From: Antilocapra americana
Lineage: Eukaryota; Chordata; Mammalia; Artiodactyla; Antilocapridae
Assembly (NCBI GenBank): GCA_007570785.1
Contig: ML662449.1
Span: 12,215,564-12,279,563, forward strand
DNA: 64,000 bases
Direction of reading: 5' to 3'
Below are positions 1 to 11,115 of the stretch, in pieces (position 1 is the stretch's first letter; each line of letters starts with the position of its first letter). Position numbers and translations under genes: made by a program. The notes under the pieces are model-generated. The model was given only the letters and a program-made list of their open reading frames with translations. It was not told where the DNA came from and searched no databases.

Positions 1-834
1 TCCAATAAACACACAACTTTAAAGGAATGGACTGTACTTTCATCTCTGTATCTCTAGCATCTACTGTAGGGTTCATCTAACATCTGTTGGATGGGTGAAT
101 AATTGAAAGATAATATGAAATTGATGGTATGAAATTTAGGTTGTTAAAACAGCTCTGGAACCTCTTTTCACTTGATTCCCTCTGCCTTTCTTGGTTACTT
201 GGTTACTGACCAAGAGTCCTTTAAGACTTGCTCAGACATCAACTTCTTTGGGATTGTGTTCTGACCCACTCATCCGAGAATGCCCTATTTATAATGCCCC
301 CATAACACACTGGTGGTGCATCATAGGCACAGAAATAGTTAACGTTCTTAAAAGCAAATAAACATAGGATTAGGGAGTCTGAGTTATTGAGGTTAACTCA
401 ATAAAAATTAACCACAGCTGCTGGGAAGGCCCAGGGAACATTCTGTCTACTTACACCAACACTGCTCAGACTTTAATGGGAGGGAGATCTTATTAACCTG
501 TAGAACCAGATTCAGTTTGTCTGGCTTGAGACATGTAATTCTGCATTTCTAACAAGTACCCAGGTGATGTCTATGTTGCTAGTTTGAGTTAAATATTTGA
601 GTAGCAAGGGTGTTATACTATATAAAGGGCACCCTCCTGATGGTTGGGAATTCTGAGGCATCTCCTGACAAGCAAGCAGTTCATGAACTAGTTGAGGAGA
701 TAGGATATATATGTAAAAAGACTAACAAGGGTGAGATACCATAAAATTCAATTTCTCCTTTTAAGGTGCAAAGAGTTGTTGTCACTCACTTTACTGTCAC
801 TTTCATCTTATTAGAAGGTTAACATGCCCCAAGG
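1..834. other. Intergenic, no recognised feature
   Basis: AT-rich sequence without a convincing open reading frame, splice-bounded exon or repeat that I recognise. The last 8 bases (827-834) are the left target-site copy of the DNA transposon that follows. Confidence 0.5.
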
Positions 835-1245
835 CAGGAGTCCCCAACCTCCTAGTGCCTGATGATCTTGAGGTGGAGTGAGTGAGTGAGTGACTGAAGT
901 CGCTCAGTCCTGTCCAACTCTTTGCGATCCTACAGACTGCAGGCTACCAAGCTCTTCTGTCCATGGGATTTTCCAGGCAAGAGTGTTGGAGTGGGTTGCC
1001 ATTTCCTTCTCCAGGGGATCTTCCCAACCCAGGGATCGAACCTGGGTCTTCCACATTATAGGCAGACGCTTTACTGTGTGAGCCACCAGGGAAGTCTGAG
1101 GTGGAGCTGATGTAATAATAATATAAAGTGCCCAATAAACATAATGCATTTGATCATCCTGAAACTATCCACCCCCAATCTGGTCCACAGAAAAATTGAC
1201 TTCCACAAAACAGATGTCTGGTGTCAAAAAGGTTGGGGATCACTG
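835..1245. mobile_element. hAT-like non-autonomous DNA transposon, interrupted by a SINE
   Basis: The left end reads caggagtccccaacct and the right end aggttggggatcactg; these are imperfect terminal inverted repeats. Flanks are ccccaagg (827-834) and acctaagg (1246-1253), an 8-base duplication with two mismatches, the size typical of hAT elements. The body (tgcctgatgatcttgaggtgg, then the tccacagaaaaattgacttcc-type stretch) matches an old mammalian short DNA element whose name I do not assign. A Bov-tA SINE lies inside it. Confidence 0.65.
879..1096 (-). mobile_element. Bov-tA SINE (tRNA-Glu head plus BovA)
   Basis: Reverse-oriented ruminant SINE. On the plus strand it runs from the BovA end (gaagtcgctcagtcctgtcc) to the tRNA-derived head (gagccaccagggaagtc). 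The 10-base target duplication tgaggtggag is exact at 869-878 and 1097-1106, so the borders are well set. It sits inside the hAT-like element and is therefore younger. Overlapping reading frames on both strands here are SINE artefacts. Confidence 0.92.
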
Positions 1246-1384
1246 ACCTAAGGGTTCAAACCATATATATCCAGAAACATTTGAGACCACACATATTCAT
1301 AGAATGGCGGATATGTTTTATGAATAACTATTTTATTTTTAATAAACAAAATATTCACTTAAATGCTTTAGAGTTCATTCTGAA

Positions 1385-1830
1385 GGAATTCAGAAAATAT
1401 GTATGCCAGTAACTCCCATGAACCATTCCAACATCTGTGTCCACGGAGTAAGTATAAGAACACCCATTATAGCTTCGTTTATAACAGTGGAAGAGTGGAA
1501 GCAATCTGTCCTTCTGCAGGGGGATGGTAAACCAACTGTGGTTATTCACACTTCATGTGAATGAATTGGATCTACGTGTATAAATTTCAAAAACAAGGTT
1601 GATTGGAAGAGAAAGCAAGTAGCTAAAAGACATGTGTAATTTGAAATTATCTGTGTATATTTAAACACAGAATAGTATACATCCTCTTTTACCATATTAA
1701 AACATGCATGGGAAATACAACATACGAACTATAGGATAATGGAAAAAGAGCTCAGAAAGGGAGATATGAGACAGGAATTTGGGCTGATCTCTGGGAAGGA
1801 AAATGAGGGGAAGTTTGGGAGGTAGGCTTT
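1385..1830 (+). mobile_element. Decayed L1 3' end
   Basis: The text around 1460-1560 (cattatagcttcgtttataa, then a 'gtaaaccaactgtggttat' type phrase) follows the 3' untranslated region of old mammalian L1 elements, which has 'attatagcattgtttgtaatagtg' followed by 'aactgtggtacatcc'. Divergence is high, borders are uncertain and no tail is clear. Confidence 0.5.
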
Positions 1831-2489
1831 TGTTTTTCTTGCCATATTTTATTGTTAAAAAAGAGAAATGTCATCGACAATTAAGGCAAAATATTAACAT
1901 CTGCATAATCTCAAAATGGGTAGGCACCTGTAATAAGGAATCAGTCCTTCCATAATCAAAGACCTTCATGTTACACATTTTAAAAGTTAAAATTAAGTTC
2001 CTTAATGTGCTCTGATTCTTATTCTTCAAACAAATGCAGAGACTCCTTTCATTTTCAGATGTGTGTTTTCAGTTTTTCCGTTCAAATAAATGTTTGAAGC
2101 TTGTTAAGAGGAAAGTCATGGATGACATGCTGTCCACCAACGCAGAGCATAGCTTTGGGTGGAGGAGTATCTGTCATCTTACTTTGATCCTTCAGGTTGG
2201 GCATTTGCTAGAAATGGATAGTCTGCATTTTCCCAGCAGGTGCTTTGGACCCATGTTCCATGTATCACAAGGCCTTTCCTCTCTTGTGGTTCACAAAGCA
2301 GTTCCTAGAGTGGCATTGGGACACACTGAATCTCAGGTTGTACTTGCATGTAAAAGAGACCCTACAAAATCAAGGAACTGGGGAACTAAGGAACTGGGGT
2401 TGGTGGTTCCCAGCCCCTAGCTCGGAGTCCTCTCCTTCTTCCTTTTGGCAATGCAGTTCTTATGTGTTTTTTACTGTTTAATTTTTACT
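1831..2489. other. Intergenic, no recognised feature
   Basis: A 128-codon frame at 2034-2420 (+) exists but has no homology I recognise, no splice context and no codon bias. I see no repeat signature. The stretch is treated as unique intergenic DNA. Confidence 0.4.
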
Positions 2490-2601
2490 TTTTGACCATA
2501 CCAAGTGGCATACAGGATCTTAGTTCCCCAACCAAGGATGGAACTCTTGTCTCCTACATTGGAAGCACAAAATCTTAACCACTGGACCACAAGGGAAGTC
2601 C
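2490..2601 (-). mobile_element. CHR-type tRNA-Glu SINE
   Basis: Reverse-oriented cetartiodactyl SINE ending in ccacaagggaagtcc. The phrases ttagttccccaaccaaggat and ccactggaccac are the reverse complement of 'ggtccagtggttaag ... ggttggggaactaa'. A T run follows at about 2611-2627. It forms an inverted pair with the copy at 2641. Confidence 0.8.
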
Positions 2602-2640
2602 TGCAAAGGCTTTTTTTTTTTTTTTTTAAATGGGTTTGTT

Positions 2641-2762
2641 AGGACTACCCTGGTGGTCCAGTGGTTAAGACTCTCTGTTTCCAATGCAGGAGACCTGATT
2701 CAATCCCTGACCAGGGAACTAAGATCCCACATGCTGTACAGCATGACTGAAAACACAAAATA
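2641..2762 (+). mobile_element. CHR-type tRNA-Glu SINE
   Basis: Forward copy beginning ggactaccctggtggtccag and continuing through tgcaggagacctgattcaat and gaccagggaactaagatccc to an A-rich end (gaaaacacaaaa). It is the head-to-head partner of the reverse copy about 40 bases to the left. Confidence 0.82.
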
Positions 2763-3166
2763 GTATATCAATATATCAAAAATCTTTTTCTGTTTTCTGC
2801 TTTCTTATTGCCGACAAATGTCCTCTCCTTCCTTCTCTATCCAAGTAATCTTAAAAAAAATTGGCTCTGTCAATTTTTTTATCTCTACAATATATTTATA
2901 ATTTTTGTACCTTTATGTTGCATAATTTAAAAAAATTATAAAAATGCAAAAAAAATATTTTTTTGTCAGATAATACAGTATAATGGAAATACAGAAAAAG
3001 GGGAAATGTCTGCTACTGTAACTCCACAATTTCCTCTCCTTAGTGATAGCTAATGTGAGCAGCTTGCTAATATTTACATATCTGTGTGTGGGGAGAGATG
3101 TAGTTATAGGTTTTTTGACTTATATAAACATACATAAACATTAAAAAGATAAAGGTAAGATAATAT
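2763..3166. other. AT-rich intergenic DNA
   Basis: A- and T-rich tracts (for example around 2850-2960) with no gene or clear repeat. Bases 3157-3166 (aagataatat) are the left target duplication of the BovB that follows. Confidence 0.5.
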
Positions 3167-6085
3167 GAATGAATGAAGAGATGGTGCAAAAGCAAAAATA
3201 ACACCCAGTTGTGGATGTGAAGTAAAGTGGTGATGGAAGTAAAGTCCAATGCTGTAAAGAGCAATATTGCATAGGAACCTGGCATGTTAGGTCCATGAAT
3301 CAAGGCAAATTGGAAGTGGTCAAACAGGAGATGGTAAGAGTGAACATCGACATTTTAGAAATTAGTGAACTAAAATGGACTGGAATGGGTGAATTTAATT
3401 CAGATGGCCATTATATCTACTACTGTGGGCAAGAATCCCTTAGGAGAAATGAAGCAGCCAACATAGTCAAGAAAAAAGTCCGAAATGCAGTACTTGGATG
3501 CAGTCTCAAAAATGACAGAATGATCTCTGTTCGTTTCCAAGGCAAACCATTCAATATCACAGTAATCCAAGTCTATGCCCTGACCAGTAATGCTAAAGAT
3601 GCTGAAGTTGAACAGTTCTATGAAGACCTACAAGACAGTTTAGAACTAACACCCCAAAAAGATGTCCTTTTCATTATAGGGGACTGGAATACAAAAGTAG
3701 GAAGTCAAGAAACACCTGGGGTAACAGGCAAATTTGACCTTGGAGTATAGAATGAAGCAGGGCAAAGGCTAACAGAGTTTTGCCAAGAGAACACACTGGT
3801 CATAGCAAACACCCTCTCCCAACAACACAGGAGAAGACTACACATGGACATCACCAGATGGTCAACACCAAAATCAGATTGCCTATATTCTTTGCAGCCA
3901 AAGATGGAGAAGCTCTATACAGTCAGCAAAAACAAGACTGGGAGCTAACTGTGGCTCACATTATGAATTCCTTGTTGCCAAATTCAGACTTAAATTGAAG
4001 AAAGTAGGGAAAACTTTCATAAAGTTTTAATCATAAATCAAATCCCTTATGATTATACAGTGGAAGTGACAAGTATATTCAAGAGATTAGATCTGATAGA
4101 CAGAGTGCCTGAAGAACTATGGACAGAGGTTCATGACATTATACAGGAGGCAGTGATCAAGACCATCCCCAAGAAAAAGAAATGCAAAAAGGCAAAATGG
4201 TTGTCTGAGAAGGCCTTACAAATAGCTGTGAAAAAAAGAAGCAAAAAGCAAATGAGAAAAGGAAAGATATACCCATTTGAATGTAGAGTTCCAAAGAATA
4301 GCAAGGAGAGATAAGAAAGCCTTCCTCAGCGATCAATGCAAAAAATAGTGGAAAACAGTAGAATGGCAAAGACTAGAGAGCTCTTCAAAATTAGGGAATA
4401 TTTCTTGCAAAGATGGGCACAATAAAGGACAGAAATGGTATGGACCTAACAGAAGCAGAAGATATTAAGAAGAGGTGGCAAGAATACACAGAAAAACTAT
4501 ACAAAAAAGATCTTCATGACCCAGATAATCACAATGGTGTGATCACTTACCTACAACCAGACATACTGGAGTGTGAAGTCAAGTGGGCCTTAGGAAGCAT
4601 CACTATGAACAAAGCTAGTGGAGGTGATAGAATCCCAGATGAGCTATTTCAAATACGAAAAGATGATGCTGTGAAAGTGGTGCACTCAATATGCCAGCAA
4701 ATATGAAAAACTCAGCAGTGGCCACAGGACTGGAAAAGGTCAGTTTTCATTTCAATCCCAAAGAAAGGCAATGCCAAAGAATGCTCAAAGTACTGCACAA
4801 TTGCACTCATCTCATATGCTAGCAAAGCAATGTTCAAAATCCTCCAAGCCAGGCTTGAACCGTACGTGAACCATGAACTTCCAGATGTTCAAGCTGATTT
4901 TAGAAAAGGCAGAGGAACCAGAGATCAAATTGCAAACATCTGCTGGATCATCGAAAAAGCAAGAGAGTTCCAGAAAAACATCTACTTCTGCTTTATTGAC
5001 TATGCCAAAACCTTTGATTATGTGGATCACAACAAACTGTGTAAAATTCTGAAAGAGATGGGAATATAAGACCACCTGACCTGCCTCCTGAGAAATCTGT
5101 ATACAGGTCAGGAAGCAACAGTTAGAACTGGACATGGAACAACAGACTGGTTCCAAATAGGAAAAGTATACCAAGGCTGTATATTGTCACCCTGCTTATT
5201 TAACTTATATTTAACATATATCATGAGAAACGCTGGGCTGGAAGAAGCACAAGCTGGAATCAAGATTGCTGGGAGAAATATCAATAACCTCAGGTATGCA
5301 GATGACACCACCCTTATGGGAGAAAGTGAAGAACTAAAGAGCCCCTCTTGATGAAAGTGAAGGAGGAGAGTCAAAAAGCTGGCTTAAAACTTGACATTCA
5401 GAAAACTAAGATCATGGCATCTGGTCCCATCAGTTCATGGCAAGTAGATGGGAAAGCAACAGAAACAGTGAGAGGCTTTATTTTTGGGGGGCTCCAAAAT
5501 CACTGCAGGTGGTGATTGCAGCCATGACATTAAAAGACGCTTGCTCCTTGGAAGGAAAGTTATGACCAACCTAGATAGTGTATTAAAAAGCAGAGACATT
5601 ACTTTGCCAACAAAGGTCCATCTAGTCAAAGCTATGGTTTTTCCAGTAGTCATGTAAGGATGTGAGAGTTGGACTGTGAAGAAAGCTGAGCACCAAAGAG
5701 TTATTGCTTTCGAACTGTTGCAGATTGCAACAGTTGGAGAAGATTCTTGAGAGTCCCTTGGACTGCAAGGAGATCCAACCAGTCCATCCTAAAGGAGATC
5801 AGTCTTGAATATTCATTGGAAGGACTGATGATGAAGCTGAAGCTCCAACACCCTGACCACCTGATGTTACAAACTGACTCATTTGAAAAGACCCTGATGC
5901 TGGGAAAGATTGAAGGCAGGAGGAGAAGGGGACGACAGAGGATGAGATGACTGGATGGCATCAGTGAATCAATGGACATGAGTTTTAATAAACTCCAGCA
6001 GTTGGTGATGGACAGGGAGACCTGGCATGCTGCAGTCCATGGGATCACAAAGAGTTGGACACTACTGAGCAACTGAACTGAACTG
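3167..6085 (+). mobile_element. BovB (RTE-type) LINE, about 2.9 kb, inactive
   Basis: This is the largest BovB copy in the window. The exact 10-base duplication aagataatat at 3157-3166 and 6086-6095 sets both borders. The endonuclease segment lies at about 3295-3960, with the APE-type GDWN motif at about 3685. The reverse transcriptase segment lies at about 4440-5730, with a degraded AFDxVDH-type motif (TFDYVDH) near 5010 and the catalytic YADD motif near 5295. The end carries the short aactga repeats (about 6070-6085) typical of BovB 3' termini. Stops and frameshifts split the single expected ORF: in-frame TAG near 3748, and further breaks near 4313, 4704 and 5067. It cannot encode an active protein. 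Confidence 0.93.
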
Positions 6086-6155
6086 AAGATAATATTATAC
6101 TTACTTTATGATATTTTATTTTCTCTATGGAATCATGTTAGGTACCTATTTCCAT

Positions 6156-6365
6156 TATCATTGTGAAATCCACTCAGTTGTGTCCAATTCTTTGCTACCC
6201 TTTGGAGTATAGCCCCTCAGGTTCCTCTGTCCATGTGCTTTTGGGACAAAAATACTAGAGTGGGTTGCCATTTCCTCTTCCAGGGGATCTTCCCTACCCA
6301 GGGATCAAACCCACATCTTCTGTATTGCAGGCGGATTCTTCACCCACTGAGCAATCAGGGAAGCC
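6156..6365 (-). mobile_element. Bov-tA SINE
   Basis: Reverse-oriented SINE with BovA end ccactcagttgtgtccaatt and tRNA-head end gagcaatcagggaagcc. The 13-base target duplication tacctatttccat is exact at 6143-6155 and 6366-6378. Confidence 0.93.
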
Positions 6366-6378
6366 TACCTATTTCCAT

Positions 6379-6610
6379 GCAAGTACATAAAAACCTATCC
6401 TAGTCTCTCTAGCAATGTGGTATATTTCATTGAGTGGATATATTCAGTTAATTTAACCAGTCCCTGTTGAGGTATATTTATGTTTTGATTTTTTAAATAT
6501 TAAAACAGCACTGAAGCATTTCTACCTATGCACATTTGAAGGCTTATCCTACTATTTCTCAGAATTGAAACTGTAAGATCAAAGGGTGGACACATTTTGG
6601 GATGATCTAC
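6379..6610 (-). mobile_element. Decayed L1 fragment, antisense
   Basis: The phrases gttgaggtatatttatgttt, agcactgaagcatttctacc and gtaagatcaaagggtggaca follow the antisense of L1 ORF2/3'UTR text found in many old copies (such as 'aattgctgggtcaaagggt'). It is strongly diverged. The SINE at 6156-6365 inserted at its edge. Confidence 0.4.
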
Positions 6611-7809
6611 ATTCTTAAAATTAGGTGAAATATAATTGTATGACTGTCAAACTCTGAGTGTCACACTATCACATAGTTGCTGTATGAGTGTCAAAACTAT
6701 AAATTCAGTTGCTGTAGAGTGTCAAACACACTGTGGATCTCAGGAGGAATATAAGAAGTTCTTCTTAAATTGTCATCATATGTATTAATATGATTGAAGG
6801 CACAAGCCTACTACAGGATGTCATTCAGAAAAAGGTTGGCCAGCAGTAGACACATGGGAAATAGAGGAAAAACAAATGCAGCGTTGCTTTGTCCAGGACA
6901 GAGAAGCCTTGACTTTTGACCATGTGCTGATTCAACTGGGTTTATCCTGTAGTAGAGCATACAGCAATGAAGTATCACAGTTTGATAATACTTTTGCAAG
7001 CTTTTCCCATACACTAAACGACCTTCTGAAGATAATTTTGTAATGTCTGGTGTTTGAAGTGGCAAACACCAACTCTCCTTAAAAATGAATAAATAAAAGT
7101 TCTTCTGCTAATTTATAAACTTAAAATTCAGTGAGGAGTTTTGTTTTTCCACAGTGTGCAGAAAGATGTTCTGAACTGAGAAACTGGCTCTAGAAAGTGG
7201 CAATCACACCACATCCCTAGATGACTTGCCGAGTAACTATCAGAACATCCCCGGCCTAGTTTGGGATGTGATGGTAACTTCCGCAAGTCAGAAAGCACCT
7301 CCAAAGTGTAACTGGATGTCTTGGAAAAGGAGTGAGAGTGAAGGAGGGACGAAGTGGAGAGGGCAGCAGAGGAGGTGGGACAGTGCGTGGGCATGCCTTG
7401 TTCTTCCTACCATCTCACTCCTTTATAGACAACCTGTCATTTCTATCAATTACCAACATTGTGTTAGGTCCAATGTTAATTCATCTTTTCCCAACCTAAT
7501 GCATTACCCACTGGCTCTTCTATGCCTTATTTTGGAAGAGCAGGCTGAGACCAATCTGTGGAGGGTCTTTACTTCTGCACCAAGGGGTCTACAGCAATAG
7601 GGATGTGTGTGGACCTATAGTTCTTCAGTTTCAGCTCAGAAGTTAACTTTGCAAATACTCAAGTGTACTTAAGAGATAAACAGCACAATTAAAGAACGGC
7701 CAACCTTGGTAAGGAACACAATATATCACCTGTCTGGTTATGCTTCAACTCAGTTACTAACCTTTATCTCCCGGGGGTAGCCCCACTCTGTTCATTTAAC
7801 TCTACATTC
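6611..7809. other. Intergenic, no recognised feature
   Basis: Includes chance frames of 84-124 codons (6811-7065, 7128-7394, 7226-7600) without recognisable homology. Around 6640-6730 the short phrase 'gctgtagagtgtcaaa' recurs in varied form, a minor local duplication. Confidence 0.4.
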
Positions 7810-7821
7810 TTTGTACTCCTT

Positions 7822-8037
7822 TTTATTGTTCTTGTTGGCTGTGCTGGGTCTTTGTTGTGGCTTAGGGGATTCTCTAGTTGCTGAGTGTGGGCTTTAGGGC
7901 ACTTGGGCTCAGTAATTGAGTGCTTGGGTTTAGTTGTCCCTGGGCATGTGGGATCTTTGTTCCCTGACTAGGGATTGAATCTGCATCCCCTGCATTGGAA
8001 GGCAGATTCTTACCCACTGGGCCACCAGGGAAGTCCT
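7822..8037 (-). mobile_element. CHR-1-like SINE
   Basis: Reverse-oriented long CHR form: tggctgtgctgggtctttgt, gtgggctttagggcacttgg, tgggatctttgttccctgac, then ccactgggccaccagggaag. Flanking ttgtactcctttt (about 7810) and tctgtactcttta (about 8036) look like an imperfect target duplication. Confidence 0.83.
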
Positions 8038-9770
8038 CTGTACTCTTTAACTGCCCGTGACTATGTACCCATAGCACTCCCCCTCCTCATAGTCCTGCTG
8101 GTTCCTTTTTGTTCTTTTTACCATTGGTGGTTTCATAATATTTACAACAGATATGGTCTGTTTATACTAAACTACAGGTCTCACTGCAATCTAACAGCTC
8201 CCAAATAACAAAATGCTGCAAATTCTAAATTTTGTAGAGTATTATTAGAGCCTCTTAATTTAATTAATTCAATCTTCTGTGCAGGGATGACCACATAGAA
8301 AGGCTTTCATTCCCTTTCCTTTTATTGTTGCTCACCTTTTGGTCGAAGCATGGCTCTGCTTCCCAAACCTCCTCCAACCTCCATTCTGTTTTGGGTTCCC
8401 CTTTGGGCAAACTGCCACGGGGCTTCTGGTTGCCTTGGGTCTTCCCAGGCTGCGTTACTCAGGACCATGTAAAAACAGCTCTTTGCTGCTTCACACTGCC
8501 ATTTGCTAAAAGCATGAGCCCATGGAGAAGCCATTTAGGGTTGAGAAGAAGGTATCATAATCATTTGGGTATCTTGCTTCTGGCATCAGTCCCTTACATT
8601 TCTCCCCCTGCCAACCTCTTGCTACCCCTCTCTGGAGAACTGTCTCCTTTCCTGCCAAGGCTTTCAGCCTTCATTTCCTCAGGAAATGATTTTCTCAGTC
8701 TCTCCACAAAAGCCCAGGAGGAAAGGAACTGGCCTTTCATTCATAATTGGCCACAGTGTGGTGTGGGAGTAAATGTTCTCCAGAGTTGACATAAATGCAT
8801 CTTCCAACAAAATCCAGCTGCTGCTGTCACTGGAACTGGTAGAAAGCTTACTTTGTTTGGAATGATCAATGATGGGATTACCAAAAAGTCCGTGTGTCAA
8901 GCAGTGACTTAGAGAATCTTACTGGATGAGGAAATGAAGATCCATTTATTTTATTCATGGTGTCTATGAATGGGTGTGTGTGTGTGTGTGTGTGTGATTT
9001 CCTTCCTTTGTAAAGGAGCTAGTTTCTGAAATTGAAAGGGCTGGGCTCCAAGGAGATAATTAGGATTTTAACAGCTTACTGTGAGTGGAACATTTCATTT
9101 CTCTAAGTATTGAGACGTGCATGCTAATAGCTATCCCAGCCATTAGTTAGTCTGCCAAAGATTTGTATCAGACTTAGACATTCAGATGGATGTTTCAACA
9201 AGCAGTACAATCAGCAGAGACCTGTAAAGACTTTTTTTTCTGGAGGAAATCAATCTGTATCCAATGCATTATCCAGGCATGTTTGATTTTCAGACTCATA
9301 TGTCATTTTGTTGAAGGAGTAGCCTTTTTATTCCTCTTGACTTTCTATTAAATTCTTCAAGACAGCTGTTCCAAATCCTCTTCTCAAAGAACTTCTGACC
9401 TTCCCCTTCCCCACAGATGGTCTCCCCACCTAGTTTACTGAGGGGGTCAAAGCCTCAGCTCTCCTCTCTGCTGTCTCAACTTGACCTGCATTGTCATCCA
9501 TCCTTTATTTTTTCCCTTCAGTTTTTCTACCTAATTCCAGAGAAACCTATTTGTGTTTCCCAAACTAATCTTTTCTGCAGTTCTTGATTTTATCAATAAT
9601 TCCCCACCATCTCCTCTATTGACACTTATCTCTCTCTTTCTGGCATCTTCTAGATTCTGTTCTCCTCCAGCTACTTGAAAACAGTTCCTAATACCTTAAC
9701 TACAAAAACCTACAGCACGACTGTGCTTGTCTACCAGAATTCAGGCTGTAGTCAGTTTATGTGGAAATAC
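8038..9770. other. Intergenic with one microsatellite
   Basis: No gene recognised. The 154-codon frame at 8325-8789 (+) has an overlapping frame on the other strand and no known domain. Confidence 0.4.
8974..8996. repeat. (GT)n microsatellite
   Basis: Uninterrupted run of about eleven GT units, a typical polymorphic dinucleotide repeat. Confidence 0.95.
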
Positions 9771-9977
9771 AATTTCCCATATGGCGCTAGTGGTAAAGAA
9801 CCCACCTGCCAATGCAGGAGACACAAGAGACTCAGGTTCGATCCCTGAGTTGGGAAGATACCCTGGAGAAGGCAACAGCAACCCACTCCAGTATTCTTGC
9901 CAGGAGGATTCTATGGACAGAGGAGCCTGGTGTGCTACAGTCCATGGGGTCGCCAAGAGTCAGATACAACTGATCAC
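9771..9977 (+). mobile_element. Bov-tA SINE
   Basis: Forward copy with head tggcgctagtggtaaagaac, then tgcaggagacacaagagact, ccactccagtattcttgcca and tccatggggtcgccaagagt. Frames on both strands (9727-9981, 9741-9956) are SINE-derived. Confidence 0.88.
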
Positions 9978-10836
9978 ATAGCAGATATTGTCAGAGCCAG
10001 AACAGCAGGCCCTGTCCATCCTGGTGGGCTTGGGTGCAGCACTGCTCATGCAGAGGAATGGCTGTATGGCTTTTGTTTGGGGGATTTGAGCAGACACTCC
10101 AGAATCCACAGGGAGTTTTCCTCTTACTCAATGGACTTAGGCATACTGCTAATGCTCACCCCAAGTGAGCTTTATCTAAAGAACCCGATTACTTTAAATG
10201 CATGACTATATCCAGGAGTGGAAGATAACTTGGCTGTTCTCTCTTTCTTCACATACTTACCATGGTTTGCGTAACACCATGCTCTTCCTCGCTCTCATCT
10301 TTTTCTTCCATTGGCTCATTTTGTTGCACCTGCTATAAAAGTCAAAGCACTTTAGGTTTCCAAAATAGAAAAGGCAGAGCCTCAAGATGGAAATAACCTG
10401 GATCCTGGAGTCATTTCACAGAGGGCAGATGCTTGGAAGAATCACCCCACTCCTGTTGGATTTTGTGTGAACAGGAAATGAATCTTCTGTTGTATTAAGC
10501 CACTGAGCTGCTGGGATTTACCTAAGACCATAGCCTGGCCTATGTAGCTACAAGAGCTTAAATGCCTGCAGGGTCTTGACCAACTGAAATGAATGAAGTA
10601 GTGGAGAGCTAAGAGAGGTACTGGGATGGGGAGGGGACTGCACTGAGTTGGAGATGCTGTTGCATTACAGGGGAAGAGCAGCTGTTTAGATCTGGCTCAT
10701 TCTCCTATGAGATAATTTGGGGGCAACATTGCTAGATCCTAACTGGATTTCTTTTTTTTCCAAGAAAAATTGGGAATCTGGATGCTGATGTGAAATCTTC
10801 TAATTTTTTAAATGTTGGCAGCTCATATAGATTCAG
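9978..10836. other. Intergenic, no recognised feature
   Basis: No exon or repeat is evident. The last 13 bases (10824-10836, catatagattcag) are the left target duplication of the following SINE. Confidence 0.4.
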
Positions 10837-11115
10837 GAGAAGGCAATGGCACCACACTCCAGTACTCTTGCCTGGAAAATCCCATGGAAGGAGGGGCCTG
10901 GTAGGCTGCAGTCCATGGGGTCACTAAGAGTCAGACACGATTGAATGAATTCACTTTCACTTTTCACTTTCATGCATTGGAGAAGGAAATGGCAACCCAC
11001 TCCAGTGTTCTTGCCTGGGGAATCCCAGGGACAGAGGAGCCTAATGGGCTGCCATCTATGGGGTCGCACAGAGTCGGACACAACTGAAGCGATTTCACAA
11101 TAGCAGCAGCAGCAG
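10837..11115 (+). mobile_element. Bov-A2 SINE (BovA dimer) with AGC tail
   Basis: Two BovA units in tandem, each with a 'ccactccagt.ttcttgcctgg'-like segment followed by a 'gggtc..aagagtc.gacac'-like segment. They are joined by the cactttcacttttcactttc linker and end in an agcagcagcagc tail. The target duplication catatagattcag is exact at 10824-10836 and 11116-11128, and its right copy overlaps the TTCAG-repeat tail of the adjacent BovB. Confidence 0.92.

Noticed and set aside
3295..3750. APE-type endonuclease frame as a host repair gene
   Set aside because: The GDWN motif and the sequence directly downstream belong to BovB; it lies within the target-duplication borders of that element.
8325..8789. 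154-codon plus-strand frame
   Set aside because: No recognised domain, an overlapping frame on the other strand, no start context or splice support, and composition like its surroundings.
9771..9977. Possible tRNA gene from the tRNA-like head of Bov SINEs here and elsewhere
   Set aside because: The heads are SINE-embedded tRNA-Glu relics followed by BovA sequence, and they do not keep a full cloverleaf.
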